A stretch of DNA of 64,000 bases from Streptomyces rimosus (GTDB lineage: Bacteria; Actinomycetota; Actinomycetes; Streptomycetales; Streptomycetaceae): assembly GCF_008704655.1 (NCBI RefSeq), contig NZ_CP023688.1:5377001-5441000 (forward strand), given 5' to 3'. Below the pieces are notes generated by a model. That model was not told the DNA's origin. It saw only the letters and a list, made by a program, of their open reading frames with translations, and searched no databases. Made by a program: the position numbers and the translations under genes. This document shows, piece by piece, positions 31,483 to 38,451 of the stretch (within the stretch, counting starts at the first letter, position 1; each line of letters opens with the position of its first letter).

Positions 31483-31974
31483 TCAGAAGGCGTCCTGCAA
31501 GTCGAAGGCGCGCGACCCCTTGCCCTGGCCGGCCCGCGCCGCCTGCTCGAACAGCAAGAACCCCTTCCCGCCACTGTGGAAGACCACGCCGACACCCGGG
31601 TGCGCCGTCGGCCGGGTGGTGGTCGCCCCGTCCGAGTAGCCGTAGGTCCGCTCGATCTCCGCACTGCCGGAGTTCGCCAGCACGGCCGCCAGATACGCCT
31701 CGGCTCGCAGCGGAGACGCCTTGCCGCCCTCATATAGGTCCGGCACCGGGGCATCGGCCAGCGGCTCCCCGGTCACCGGCACTTCCGGCTCGTCCCAGCT
31801 GTGGCCGGGGGGCATCTGACACGCCACCGTCGCCCACAGCTGCGCTCCCGACGAGAACGCGACGTGCACGCCGTAGGGACGCCTGTTCCCGTCCTGCCAC
31901 GCCTCCGCGTTCTGCACGTCAGGCGCCTTGGCGAGCGTCTTGATCACGAAATCCTGGAACCGTTGCGGGCGCAT
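31483..31974 (-). CDS. Hypothetical protein, leftward unit
   Basis: This 163-residue soluble protein has QRFQDFVIKTLAKAPDVQNA, VHVAFSSGAQLWATVACQMP and VVFHSGGKGFLLFEQAARAG. It looks like a conserved protein of Streptomyces mobile elements but I cannot name it. Its upstream region (31975-32035) has CTAG-containing repeats similar to those before the GntR-like gene, so it may be controlled by that regulator. Confidence 0.7.
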   Translation of the reverse strand: MRPQRFQDFVIKTLAKAPDVQNAEAWQDGNRRPYGVHVAFSSGAQLWATVACQMPPGHSWDEPEVPVTGEPLADAPVPDLYEGGKASPLRAEAYLAAVLANSGSAEIERTYGYSDGATTTRPTAHPGVGVVFHSGGKGFLLFEQAARAGQGKGSRAFDLQDAF

Positions 31975-32037
31975 GACTGGAGTTTCCTTCCGGGGAGAGG
32001 TGCGAGCCTAGCGAGACTAGAGATCCACAACAGGGAG

Positions 32038-32061
32038 ACCCGCCGCCCGGGCCGGGCGGGT
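32038..32061 (-). terminator. Hairpin after the GntR-like gene
   Basis: A stem of ACCCGCC with its complement, closed by a GC-rich inner part, lies about 20 bp after the GntR stop on the minus strand. Confidence 0.5.
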
Positions 32062-32081
32062 GGACAGCGGGCGCAGAGGCG

Positions 32082-32864
32082 TCAGGCGGTGCCGCCCGAC
32101 CAAGCTGCGCTCGCGTCTCGGGAGATGGCGTAGGCCACGGCGAACTGTTCGGCGGACATGGTCGTCTCGTTGACTTCCACAGGAAGCACTTCTCCGTCGC
32201 GGGGTACGGTGGCTTCCCTGGTGACCACGAGCACGGGTACGGCAGCGGGGATTCCGAGCCGTTCCTGCTCCGCACTGCCGGCGGTCCGCGCAGAAACCGT
32301 TTCCCGCCACGCTATCGGCGCCTCGTAGTGCTCTTCGATGCGGTCGTAGATGCCGCCCGGCCCCGTCTTGTCGCCTCCCACCACCGGGATTTCGGCGACG
32401 AGGCTCAGAGGCAGGTAGCTGATTGCGAGCTGCAACGCGTGCTTGGCGCCGGGCGGGCCCATTGCGCGGTCCCGGATGAGGACGTTCTCGCCACGCGGAG
32501 TGCCGAGCAGGTCGGCGACATGGTTGGGCGGAGGCCCGATGCGACGAGTTGGGGCGGATACGGGTCGCCAGTTCACCGCGTTGCGGTCGAAGAAGTAGCC
32601 GATTTCGTCGCGATACACGATGCGGTCACGGATCACGGCTCGCTCCCTTGGGCGCGATCTCACGACAGCGCGCCGTCGCCGAAATAGATCCACGTATCCA
32701 TCGGTGGCGAGCTGTTGCAGCGCCTTCTGAGCGGTTGCCCGAGCGAGGCCGTAGTTCTCGGCGATGTCCGCCCCCGACGGCAGGGTTGTGCCGGGCGCAT
32801 ACTCGCCTGCGTCGATGGCGGCTCGGAGCTCCGCTGCGACGCGCAGGTATGCCGCCTCAGCCAT
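32082..32864 (-). CDS. GntR-family regulator with UTRA domain (KorSA-like)
   Basis: This 260-residue regulator has an N-terminal winged HTH (RVAAELRAAIDAGEYAPGTT, LARATAQKALQQLATDGYVD). A UTRA-type effector domain follows (APTRRIGPPPNHVADLLGTP, LAISYLPLSLVAEIPVV, VLVVTREATVPRDGEVLPVE). Regulators of this kind (KorSA, KorB types) control transfer and replication genes of Streptomyces conjugative elements. It is divergent from the block starting at 33059 and probably represses it and itself. Confidence 0.85.
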   Translation of the reverse strand: MAEAAYLRVAAELRAAIDAGEYAPGTTLPSGADIAENYGLARATAQKALQQLATDGYVDLFRRRRAVVRSRPRERAVIRDRIVYRDEIGYFFDRNAVNWRPVSAPTRRIGPPPNHVADLLGTPRGENVLIRDRAMGPPGAKHALQLAISYLPLSLVAEIPVVGGDKTGPGGIYDRIEEHYEAPIAWRETVSARTAGSAEQERLGIPAAVPVLVVTREATVPRDGEVLPVEVNETTMSAEQFAVAYAISRDASAAWSGGTA

Positions 32865-32950
32865 CAGTGCCCCTTCCAGTCGAAGAAATCTTGCATCTAG
32901 GCTAGCCCAGGCGCCCTGGTGTGCGCTAGCTTCGAACCAGCAACAAGAGA

Positions 32951-33017
32951 GGCCCTGCCGGTTGTGTCACCAACCGACAGGGCCGTCAACCCCGACCCCG
33001 GTGTGTCACCACCGGGG
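32951..33017 (+). promoter_or_regulatory. Twin stem-loops with identical TGTCAC loops upstream of 33059
   Basis: Hairpin 1 (32951-32984) has a 14-bp, once-bulged stem ending CGGTTG. Hairpin 2 (32996-33017) has an 8-bp stem CCCCGGTG. Both close on the same hexaloop TGTCAC. They occupy the presumed 5' leader of the rightward block beginning at 33059. They could be RNA regulatory elements or two DNA sites for one protein. Confidence 0.6.
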
Positions 33018-33058
33018 CGGGTGTCCAGTCCTACGCCGCTAAGCACTGAGGACCAGAC

Positions 33059-33532
33059 ATGACGAATCGTAGTGTCGCGGACAGCATCCGCGAACTCGGG
33101 GCGCGAGTTCCGGACCCCGACGCACCCATCGCCTACTCCCTGACTCTGACGGCCGAGGCCTTGCCTCGTATGGCCGCGGTATTCGTGCACGACCAGCGCA
33201 CGAGTCTTGAGTGTCCGACGTGGTGCACGGTCGACCACGCGGCCGAGAACCCGCGCCATCTGGAGGACGTCCACCACGAGGGCGCCCCGGTCCGACTGTC
33301 GATGCCGCTGTACAACGGCTCCGAGACGGTGATGGTCGCCCGACTTGCTCAGTGGCCGTTCGCTCCGGGGGAGAACCGAGGTCGCACGTACCTGGCGGTC
33401 GACCCGGACGGCCGCGACGAAGATGCCGCCCTCTACCGCGACGCCGCCCTCGCCTTCGCCGACCAGCTGGCTGCGCACGCCGCCGGCATCCGGCGTCTGG
33501 CGCTGCAGGCGGACACGGCGGTGACGTCATGA
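33059..33532 (+). CDS. DUF6907-like protein of Streptomyces mobile elements
   Basis: This 157-residue protein has the recognisable motif CPTWCTVDHAAENPRHLEDV with HHEG following, then RTYLAVDPDGRDEDAALYRD. This is the pattern of a family often called DUF6907 on Streptomyces plasmids and integrative elements. Function unknown. It opens the rightward block controlled from the 32865-33058 region. Confidence 0.72.
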   Translation: MTNRSVADSIRELGARVPDPDAPIAYSLTLTAEALPRMAAVFVHDQRTSLECPTWCTVDHAAENPRHLEDVHHEGAPVRLSMPLYNGSETVMVARLAQWPFAPGENRGRTYLAVDPDGRDEDAALYRDAALAFADQLAAHAAGIRRLALQADTAVTS

Positions 33533-33723
33533 CCGTCGCCATCGAGCCGACCGTCCCCACCGCCCCGGTCTCTCTTCCGCGCCAGCTGCCCGCCGGCAAC
33601 CCGCGCGCCACGCTGATCCTCGACGCCGCCGTGGAGGTCCTGCGCGCGGCGGGCGAGGACGTGCACGTGGTGTACAGCGCGCACGGCGACATGTTCAAGA
33701 TCGTGGCCCGGGAGACGTCGTGA
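33529..33723 (+). CDS. Small protein of the transfer-type block
   Basis: This 64-residue protein includes ATLILDAAVEVLRAAGEDVH and VYSAHGDMFKIVARE. ATGA-coupled to the DUF6907-like gene. Unrecognised. Confidence 0.6.
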   Translation: MTVAIEPTVPTAPVSLPRQLPAGNPRATLILDAAVEVLRAAGEDVHVVYSAHGDMFKIVARETS

Positions 33724-34025
33724 GCATCCCTTGGATCAACGTGTCGCCCGCGGACGGCGCCGTGATGACGATGCTCATCGCGCTGCGCCAGTACATGGCC
33801 GCCGTCGAGGAACTGGTCGGGACCGGCGACACCGTCGAAATCTCGATGACCACGCCGTCGATCCTCGCGACGCCGCACGTCTCCGAGAAGGCCGCTCTCC
33901 AGCTCACGGCCGAGTTCCAGGCCCGCACCTGCCAGCTCTGCGACGAGCTGAACGCCAAGGCCGACCCGGCAGGCAGCTACCTGCGCTCCGAGCCGGCCAC
34001 CGCCCCGCAGCCCAACCCGAGCTGA
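33720..34025 (+). CDS. Small protein of the transfer-type block
   Basis: This 101-residue helical protein has MLIALRQYMAAVEELVGTGD and LQLTAEFQARTCQLCDELNA. GTGA-coupled. Unrecognised. Confidence 0.6.
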   Translation: MSIPWINVSPADGAVMTMLIALRQYMAAVEELVGTGDTVEISMTTPSILATPHVSEKAALQLTAEFQARTCQLCDELNAKADPAGSYLRSEPATAPQPNPS

Positions 34026-34031
34026 CCCACC

Positions 34032-34066
34032 CCGGGCCCGCCAGCGGCTCTGTCCCGCGGGCCCGG
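34032..34066 (+). terminator. Hairpin after the 33720 gene
   Basis: A perfect 10-bp stem (CCGGGCCCGC) with a 15-nt loop begins 6 bp after the stop. Confidence 0.5.
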
Positions 34067-34106
34067 TCACCCCACTCGTATCGACTTATCGACAGGAGAA
34101 GGTCTG

Positions 34107-34331
34107 ATGACGACCGCCGAGCTGTACGGCCTGCCCGACGTCGCCGACTACATGGCCGCGGAGAGCATCGACGCCTACCGGGCGCAGCTGGTCACCCGCT
34201 ACCACGCCAGCACCGACCCGTTCGAGCAGATGCGGCTGTACGCCGAGGCCGCCCGCTACGACCGCCGCCACCCCGACGAGTCGCCGCTGGCCGACGAGCT
34301 GTACGGCACCGACCTGGGCGAGGTGGCGTGA
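34107..34331 (+). CDS. Small acidic protein
   Basis: This 74-residue protein has repeated Tyr/Ala helices (DVADYMAAESIDAYRAQLVT, EQMRLYAEAARYDRRHPDES). ATG 34107 follows ACAGGAGAAGG. Unrecognised. Confidence 0.65.
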   Translation: MTTAELYGLPDVADYMAAESIDAYRAQLVTRYHASTDPFEQMRLYAEAARYDRRHPDESPLADELYGTDLGEVA

Positions 34332-34840
34332 TGAACGACGCCATCATCGCTGCGGGTTCCGTGCTCGCGGGCGCCGGAATGACCGGGCTGATCCAGTACA
34401 TGACCGTGGTGCGCGCCGCCCGGACGGAGCGTGCCGAGCGGCACCGGCGGGAGGTCGGTGAAGCCGCGGTCACCCTGGCCGGGGCGCTGGTCGATTTCCG
34501 CCGCCACGTGTACCTGAAGGTCACCGCAGCCCGGGAGGGCCGGGATGTCGGCGAGGGCCGCCTGGACCGGTGGGAGGCGCGCTCGGCCGTGTCGCGGGCC
34601 GTGATCCGGGTGCAGGCCATGGCCCCCGAGGCCGAGGAGCTGATCCGGGTGGCCCGCGAGGCCGTCACCACGAACCTGGCGCTCGCCGACGCGGCGTCCC
34701 GCGTGGCCGACGCCGTGCGCAACGGCGTCCAGGCCAACGGCCGGGAGGAGGTGCTGTCCGACGCCGGGGTTGAGGCGCGGCGCCTGGACGGCGAGCTGAT
34801 GGCCGCCACCGCCACCTACCTCAACGGAGGTGCGCGATGA
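34331..34840 (+). CDS. Membrane-anchored helical protein
   Basis: This 169-residue protein has an N-terminal hydrophobic helix (AIIAAGSVLAGAGMTGLIQY) and a long helical cytosolic part (RTERAERHRREVGEAAVTLA, AVIRVQAMAPEAEELIRVAR). It may be an accessory membrane factor of the transfer block; no family is recognised. Confidence 0.65.
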   Translation: MNDAIIAAGSVLAGAGMTGLIQYMTVVRAARTERAERHRREVGEAAVTLAGALVDFRRHVYLKVTAAREGRDVGEGRLDRWEARSAVSRAVIRVQAMAPEAEELIRVAREAVTTNLALADAASRVADAVRNGVQANGREEVLSDAGVEARRLDGELMAATATYLNGGAR

Positions 34841-35034
34841 CGATGCGTCCCGCCGCGTGGGTCGCCCTGGCCCTGACGATCGCGCTGCTGGTCGCCTGCC
34901 CGCAGCTGCTGCCCGCCGCGGTCGCGGTCACCGACTGGGTGCTCAACACGCCGCTGGCCGCGGGTGCCGCGCTCGCCGCGACCCTCGTGTGGATCGCGAT
35001 GCGGCCCGAGACCGGGCGGAGGTGGGCGCGGTGA
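34837..35034 (+). CDS. Small two-helix membrane protein
   Basis: This 65-residue protein has two hydrophobic segments (WVALALTIALLVACPQLLPA and LAAGAALAATLVWIAM). Coupled to both neighbours. It resembles the tiny membrane proteins that accompany Spd functions in Streptomyces elements. Confidence 0.62.
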   Translation: MTMRPAAWVALALTIALLVACPQLLPAAVAVTDWVLNTPLAAGAALAATLVWIAMRPETGRRWAR

Positions 35035-35249
35035 TCGACGCCGACCTGATGGACCTGTGCCGCGACCTGGTGATCCAGACGCAGCGTGGCTCGGCGAGCA
35101 TGCTGCAGCGCAAGCTGCGCATCGGCTACGCGCTGGCCATGGCAGTGCTGGACGCCCTGGAAGCCGAAGGCGTGGTCGGGCCGTCGCAGGGCTCGCTGCC
35201 CCGCGACGTGCTGGTCACGCCCGACGGGCCGCCGCGGAGGTGGGCGTGA
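35031..35249 (+). CDS. Stand-alone FtsK gamma (winged-helix) domain protein
   Basis: This 72-residue protein is almost entirely an FtsK gamma domain: LCRDLVIQTQRGSASMLQRK, LRIGYALAMAVLDALEAEGV, VGPSQGSLPRDVLV. In FtsK this domain reads short oriented DNA motifs (KOPS). The residues after GY differ here: the usual Asn and Arg contacts are Ala and Glu is Asp, so specificity should differ. It lies in the same block as the TraB/FtsK-like translocase (38440) and may steer it or compete with it. Confidence 0.8.
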   Translation: MIDADLMDLCRDLVIQTQRGSASMLQRKLRIGYALAMAVLDALEAEGVVGPSQGSLPRDVLVTPDGPPRRWA

Positions 35250-35566
35250 TGGACCTGCGCGCCATCCAGGCCGCCGCGGTCGCCAACAAGAACGCCAAGG
35301 ACCTGAACCTGACGAACGTCGAGCTGGAGTTCTGCCTTCTGACCGCCGAGGTCGGCGAGGCCATCACCGCCTGGCGGCGCGGCGAGGACGGCTTCGACCT
35401 CGAACTCGCCGACATTCAGCTCTTCCTCGTCGCGCTCGCCGACATGACGGGCGTCGATCTGCAGGACGCCGTCGAACGCAAGATGCGGATCAACGCCGAC
35501 CGCGTCTACCGCCGCGACGACCGCGGCGTGCCCATCAAGATCACCGAACCGGGAGCCGTCCGATGA
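35249..35566 (+). CDS. MazG-like pyrophosphohydrolase
   Basis: This 105-residue single-domain MazG-like protein has LTAEVGEAITAWRRGEDGFD and ELADIQLFLVALADMTGVDL, carrying the ExxE and ExxD metal ligands, then a basic C-terminus (VERKMRINADRVYRR). ATG 35249 (or GTG 35246) overlaps the FtsK-gamma stop. It may scavenge or detoxify nucleotides. Confidence 0.8.
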   Translation: MDLRAIQAAAVANKNAKDLNLTNVELEFCLLTAEVGEAITAWRRGEDGFDLELADIQLFLVALADMTGVDLQDAVERKMRINADRVYRRDDRGVPIKITEPGAVR

Positions 35567-35790
35567 AGCAGCAGACCGCATGGCCCGAGGGCGTCATCGC
35601 CCGCTACCTCACCGTCGCTGAGGCCACCGTCGACATCACCGACACCGGTGAGGACAGCTACTGGCGCTATGCCGTGGCCTGCACCGGATGCCCGCAGGCC
35701 ACCAGCGATGACCGTGAAGCCTGGACACACGCCTGGGCGCAATCCCACGCCGAGACGTGCCGCGCGATGCCTCGACCGCAGACGTCATGA
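35563..35790 (+). CDS. Small protein of the transfer-type block
   Basis: This 75-residue protein has DSYWRYAVACTGCPQATSDD and a His-containing C-terminus (WAQSHAETCRAM), probably a metal-binding module seen on Streptomyces mobile elements. ATGA-coupled to the MazG-like gene. Confidence 0.62.
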   Translation: MKQQTAWPEGVIARYLTVAEATVDITDTGEDSYWRYAVACTGCPQATSDDREAWTHAWAQSHAETCRAMPRPQTS

Positions 35791-35825
35791 CACCCCGCCC
35801 GAACCCCGCACCTGAGAGGACAGCT

Positions 35826-36224
35826 ATGACCACGACCGAGACCCTGATCGACCGGGCCCGCGACCTGTACGAGCGGCGGTTCCCTGACGGCAACCTGTGG
35901 TGGGGGACCGACGGCCAGCCGATCACCGGCGCGCAGGTCGTCGCGCACGCCGAGGCCGCCGCCGAGCGCGCCGCCACCATCGACTGGAAGGTGCCCGACT
36001 CCTTCCGGGCGGGCGGCCCCGGCGAGGTCGCCGACGGAAGGGTGCACACCACCTACTACGCGGTCGGCGCCATCATCGAAATGCTGATCCGCACCGCCAC
36101 CGGCGCGCCCTACGCGGACGCCTGGGCCTGGTACCTGCAGCCCGGTCTCACCGCCGACACGGCCCGCGCCATGTATACGGACGTCGCCGCGTTCGCCCGC
36201 CGCTACGGGCCGGAGGCGGGGTGA
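35826..36224 (+). CDS. Hypothetical soluble protein
   Basis: This 132-residue protein includes LIDRARDLYERRFPDGNLWW, YYAVGAIIEMLIRTATGAPY and ARAMYTDVAAFARRYGPEAG. ATG 35826 is chosen over two upstream starts because of GAGAGGACAG. Unrecognised. Confidence 0.65.
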   Translation: MTTTETLIDRARDLYERRFPDGNLWWGTDGQPITGAQVVAHAEAAAERAATIDWKVPDSFRAGGPGEVADGRVHTTYYAVGAIIEMLIRTATGAPYADAWAWYLQPGLTADTARAMYTDVAAFARRYGPEAG

Positions 36225-36670
36225 GCGCCGTAGCGGTGTTCGCCGCGAGCTTCGCCGGGCTGTACGCCGCCCATCACGCCGCGGACTACCTGTTCCAGGG
36301 TGACCGCATGTCGGAGCGCAAGTCCGGCTGGACTGAGGGCTTCACCGATCCGCAGCCCGGCCGCCACCACCACGGGTGGGGCGCCAACCAGCTGCACGCG
36401 GTCACCCACACCCTCACCGAACTCGCCGTACTGGCCCTGATGGCCGTGGTCCTCGACATGCCGCTGCCCGCCGTCGGCGTCGCCGTGGCCGTGGCCTGGA
36501 TTCACGTCACCCACAGCCTGATCGACCGCCGGTGGCCCGTGCGGCTGTGGATGAAGCACACCGGCAGCGCCGACTTCATCGACCGCGGCGGGATGCCGCT
36601 CGTCGACCAGGCCATGCACATCGCGGTCGGGCTCTTCCCCGCCGCGCTGGCGATCGGGGGGTGGGCGTGA
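36221..36670 (+). CDS. DUF3307-family membrane protein
   Basis: This 149-residue protein has four or so hydrophobic segments and the conserved DUF3307 pattern: HHAADYLFQ, HAVTHTLTE, WIHVTHSLIDRRWP and VDQAMHIAVG. Its His/Asp residues in membrane helices suggest metal binding. Members occur in phages and mobile elements; function unknown. GTGA-coupled. Confidence 0.75.
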   Translation: MSAVAVFAASFAGLYAAHHAADYLFQGDRMSERKSGWTEGFTDPQPGRHHHGWGANQLHAVTHTLTELAVLALMAVVLDMPLPAVGVAVAVAWIHVTHSLIDRRWPVRLWMKHTGSADFIDRGGMPLVDQAMHIAVGLFPAALAIGGWA

Positions 36671-36762
36671 TGCGGACCTTCTCGCTGGTCTTCGGGGTCA
36701 TCGTCCCGGCCGTTCTGCTCGCCCTGTTCGTCGCTGACCTCATCACCGGCCATATCCACTGA
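36670..36762 (+). CDS. 30-residue membrane peptide
   Basis: A single hydrophobic helix (VFGVIVPAVLLALFVADLI) ends in TGHIH. ATG 36670 overlaps the previous stop. It is likely co-translated with the DUF3307 gene and its neighbours. Confidence 0.5.
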   Translation: MRTFSLVFGVIVPAVLLALFVADLITGHIH

Positions 36763-36778
36763 TCGGAAGGAACCACCC

Positions 36779-37561
36779 GTGCCGAAGACGACCCGTCACC
36801 GCTGGGACCCGCTTGTCGCGGTGTCGCTGGCGGCCGGCGTCGGCTTCACCGCCTACGCCGAGTACCAGCTCGCCCGCGCCATCGGGGCGGCGGTACCGGT
36901 GGCGGTCTTGCTGCCGCTCGCCATCGACGTGTACGTGGTCGCGGCGATCCGCCGGTCCCGCGGCCGGGACATCGCCCTGTCGCTCGTGCTGATGGGCACC
37001 GCACAGATCGCCGCGCACATGCTGGAGGCCCGCGTCGCGGTCGTGTCGGTACCGCTCGTCGCCGCGGTGTCGCTTCTGGTACCGCTCGTGATCTGGCGGG
37101 TGCACACCCTCGCGGTACCGCCCGCCACGGCGGTACCGGCATCGGCCCGTGAAGCGGTACCGGTACCGGGCGGCGACGAGCCTGAGACGACTGTGAGCGT
37201 CACCGTCGAGCAGCAGCCGGTACCGGCACCAGAGATCGCCCCGGTACCGCCCGCCGGTACCGCCGATGCACCCCGCGAACTGCCGGTACCGGATCAGGCG
37301 GTACTGCGCCCGGAACTGCAGGCCGTACCGGAGCCGGAGCCGCAGCACGAGACAGCGGTACCGGTACGGCGGGCACGTCGCACCACCCGGTCCAGTACCG
37401 CCCGAAAGAAGGCCGCCACCGGCAGCTTCGACGAGCACGTCAGTACCGCCCGCCAATGGCTCGCCGACAACCCGGAGATGACCGGTACCGACATCGGCAA
37501 CCGGCTCGGTACCGGCGACTCCTACGGCCGGCGCGTCCGCCGCGCCGCCCTCGCATCCTGA
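36779..37561 (+). CDS. SpdB-like (DUF2637-type) spread protein
   Basis: This 260-residue protein has an N-terminal block of about four membrane helices (residues 10-110: DPLVAVSLAAGVGFTAYAEY, VPVAVLLPLAIDVYVVAAI, VVSVPLVAAVSLLVPLVIW). A long Val/Pro-rich linker follows, then a C-terminal HTH-like tail (STARQWLADNPEMTGTDIGN). DUF2637/SpdB proteins help intramycelial spread of Streptomyces conjugative elements. GTG 36779 has GGAAGGA upstream. The coding DNA is studded with CGGTACCG. Confidence 0.78.
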   Translation: MPKTTRHRWDPLVAVSLAAGVGFTAYAEYQLARAIGAAVPVAVLLPLAIDVYVVAAIRRSRGRDIALSLVLMGTAQIAAHMLEARVAVVSVPLVAAVSLLVPLVIWRVHTLAVPPATAVPASAREAVPVPGGDEPETTVSVTVEQQPVPAPEIAPVPPAGTADAPRELPVPDQAVLRPELQAVPEPEPQHETAVPVRRARRTTRSSTARKKAATGSFDEHVSTARQWLADNPEMTGTDIGNRLGTGDSYGRRVRRAALAS

Positions 37562-37620
37562 CCGTCCAGTACCGCTACTGCGGCCCCTGGCCGCGCGCAC
37601 CGGACCGGCACCCGGTACCG
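36891..37620. repeat. CGGTACCG octamer array within and after the spd-like gene
   Basis: Fifteen GGTACC sites lie in about 730 bp, at 36892, 37048, 37078, 37114, 37132, 37156, 37162, 37219, 37243, 37256, 37285, 37357, 37484, 37508 and 37614. Fourteen are the full palindrome CGGTACCG. Variants such as CAGTACCGC add to the array. Most encode Val-Pro, three encode Gly-Thr in a different phase and one is past the stop, so selection acts on DNA. It is a candidate translocase recognition or transfer (clt-like) locus. Confidence 0.75.
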
Positions 37621-37653
37621 CACCCCCACCCACTTCACCGACAGGAGATGACC

Positions 37654-38247
37654 ATGGCAGCCGCCAACGGCTCCAACGGCGCCCGGCAGGTCCCGCCGCC
37701 GCCGAACTACCCACCCACCAACGGGCGTGCTCCGGCGCCGGTCCAGCGCAACCGCAACACCAAGATCCAGGTCAACAAGGTCAACCTGCTGCCCGACGGA
37801 GGCATCCTTCCGCCGCTGACGCTCAGTTTCAGCAAGACCGTCGTCAACGGCGGCGGGAGCGGAAGCGGTCGCCGCAAGGCTCTGCCCGGCAGCGGCTTCA
37901 CTTCCGACGAGGACGTCCGCGCCCTCTCCGAGGCCATCCGCAAAGACGCCAGGCCGAGGGCCGTCGAGCGTGCTCTGGACGCGGAGACCCTCGAAGCGGT
38001 GCTGCGCACCATCCCCGACACGACGGGCTCCATGTCCGGTTCCCGGGCCCGCGCGCGGCGAGTGGCCCGCCCTCTGCGCCGCATCGCCGCCGCGGAGAAG
38101 CTGATCAGCAAGGAGGGGGCCAAGCTGTGGGCCACCTTCACCCGCGAGTTCGAGGCCGAGCTGGCGCAGATCAGCTCCGGACGCCGCCGCGGTGAGCCGC
38201 GCTACCGGCACAACCAGCAGGGCGGCGCCGTCTGGAAGCAGTGGTGA
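37654..38247 (+). CDS. Transfer-block protein upstream of TraB-like gene
   Basis: This 197-residue protein has a Pro/Asn-rich N-terminus, a beta segment (KIQVNKVNLLPDGGILPPLT) and a basic helical C-terminus (SRARARRVARPLRRIAAAEK, WATFTREFEAELAQISSG). It lies directly before the translocase gene. It may be an accessory DNA-binding transfer protein; family unrecognised. ATG 37654 suits the GACAGGAG ribosome site. Confidence 0.65.
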   Translation: MAAANGSNGARQVPPPPNYPPTNGRAPAPVQRNRNTKIQVNKVNLLPDGGILPPLTLSFSKTVVNGGGSGSGRRKALPGSGFTSDEDVRALSEAIRKDARPRAVERALDAETLEAVLRTIPDTTGSMSGSRARARRVARPLRRIAAAEKLISKEGAKLWATFTREFEAELAQISSGRRRGEPRYRHNQQGGAVWKQW

Positions 38248-38390
38248 TCGACCTCGTGGTCGCCGCGGTCGCAGGGCTGCTGGTCGCCCTGTGGCTGCGG
38301 GTCCGCTACGCCGTCCTGATCGGTGACGGGCTGACCATCGCGGCCGTCCTGTTCGTCCTCTACGTCTTCATCGCCGCCCTCGCGCGCTGA
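38244..38390 (+). CDS. 48-residue two-helix membrane peptide
   Basis: GTG 38244 overlaps the previous stop. Two hydrophobic segments (IDLVVAAVAGLLVALWL and LTIAAVLFVLYVFIAAL) flank a short basic loop. Its stop falls inside the first CTGACACC repeat before the translocase gene. Confidence 0.6.
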   Translation: MIDLVVAAVAGLLVALWLRVRYAVLIGDGLTIAAVLFVLYVFIAALAR

Positions 38391-38451
38391 CACCCCTCTC
38401 ACCTGCACTGACACCTGCACTGACATCTGGAGTGACACCGTGGCTGACACC
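38387..38451. repeat. CTGACACC repeats at the start of the TraB-like gene
   Basis: Exact CTGACACC copies at 38387, 38408 and 38444 and near copies at 38420 and 38432 surround the GTG 38440 start codon. The same octamer is repeated after the gene (40429-40565). Confidence 0.7.

Noticed and set aside
36891..37561. CGGTACCG excess explained by a repeated Val-Pro peptide
   Set aside because: Val-Pro explains only part: three sites are in the Gly-Thr phase, one is outside the gene, and GTA is a rare valine codon at this GC content.
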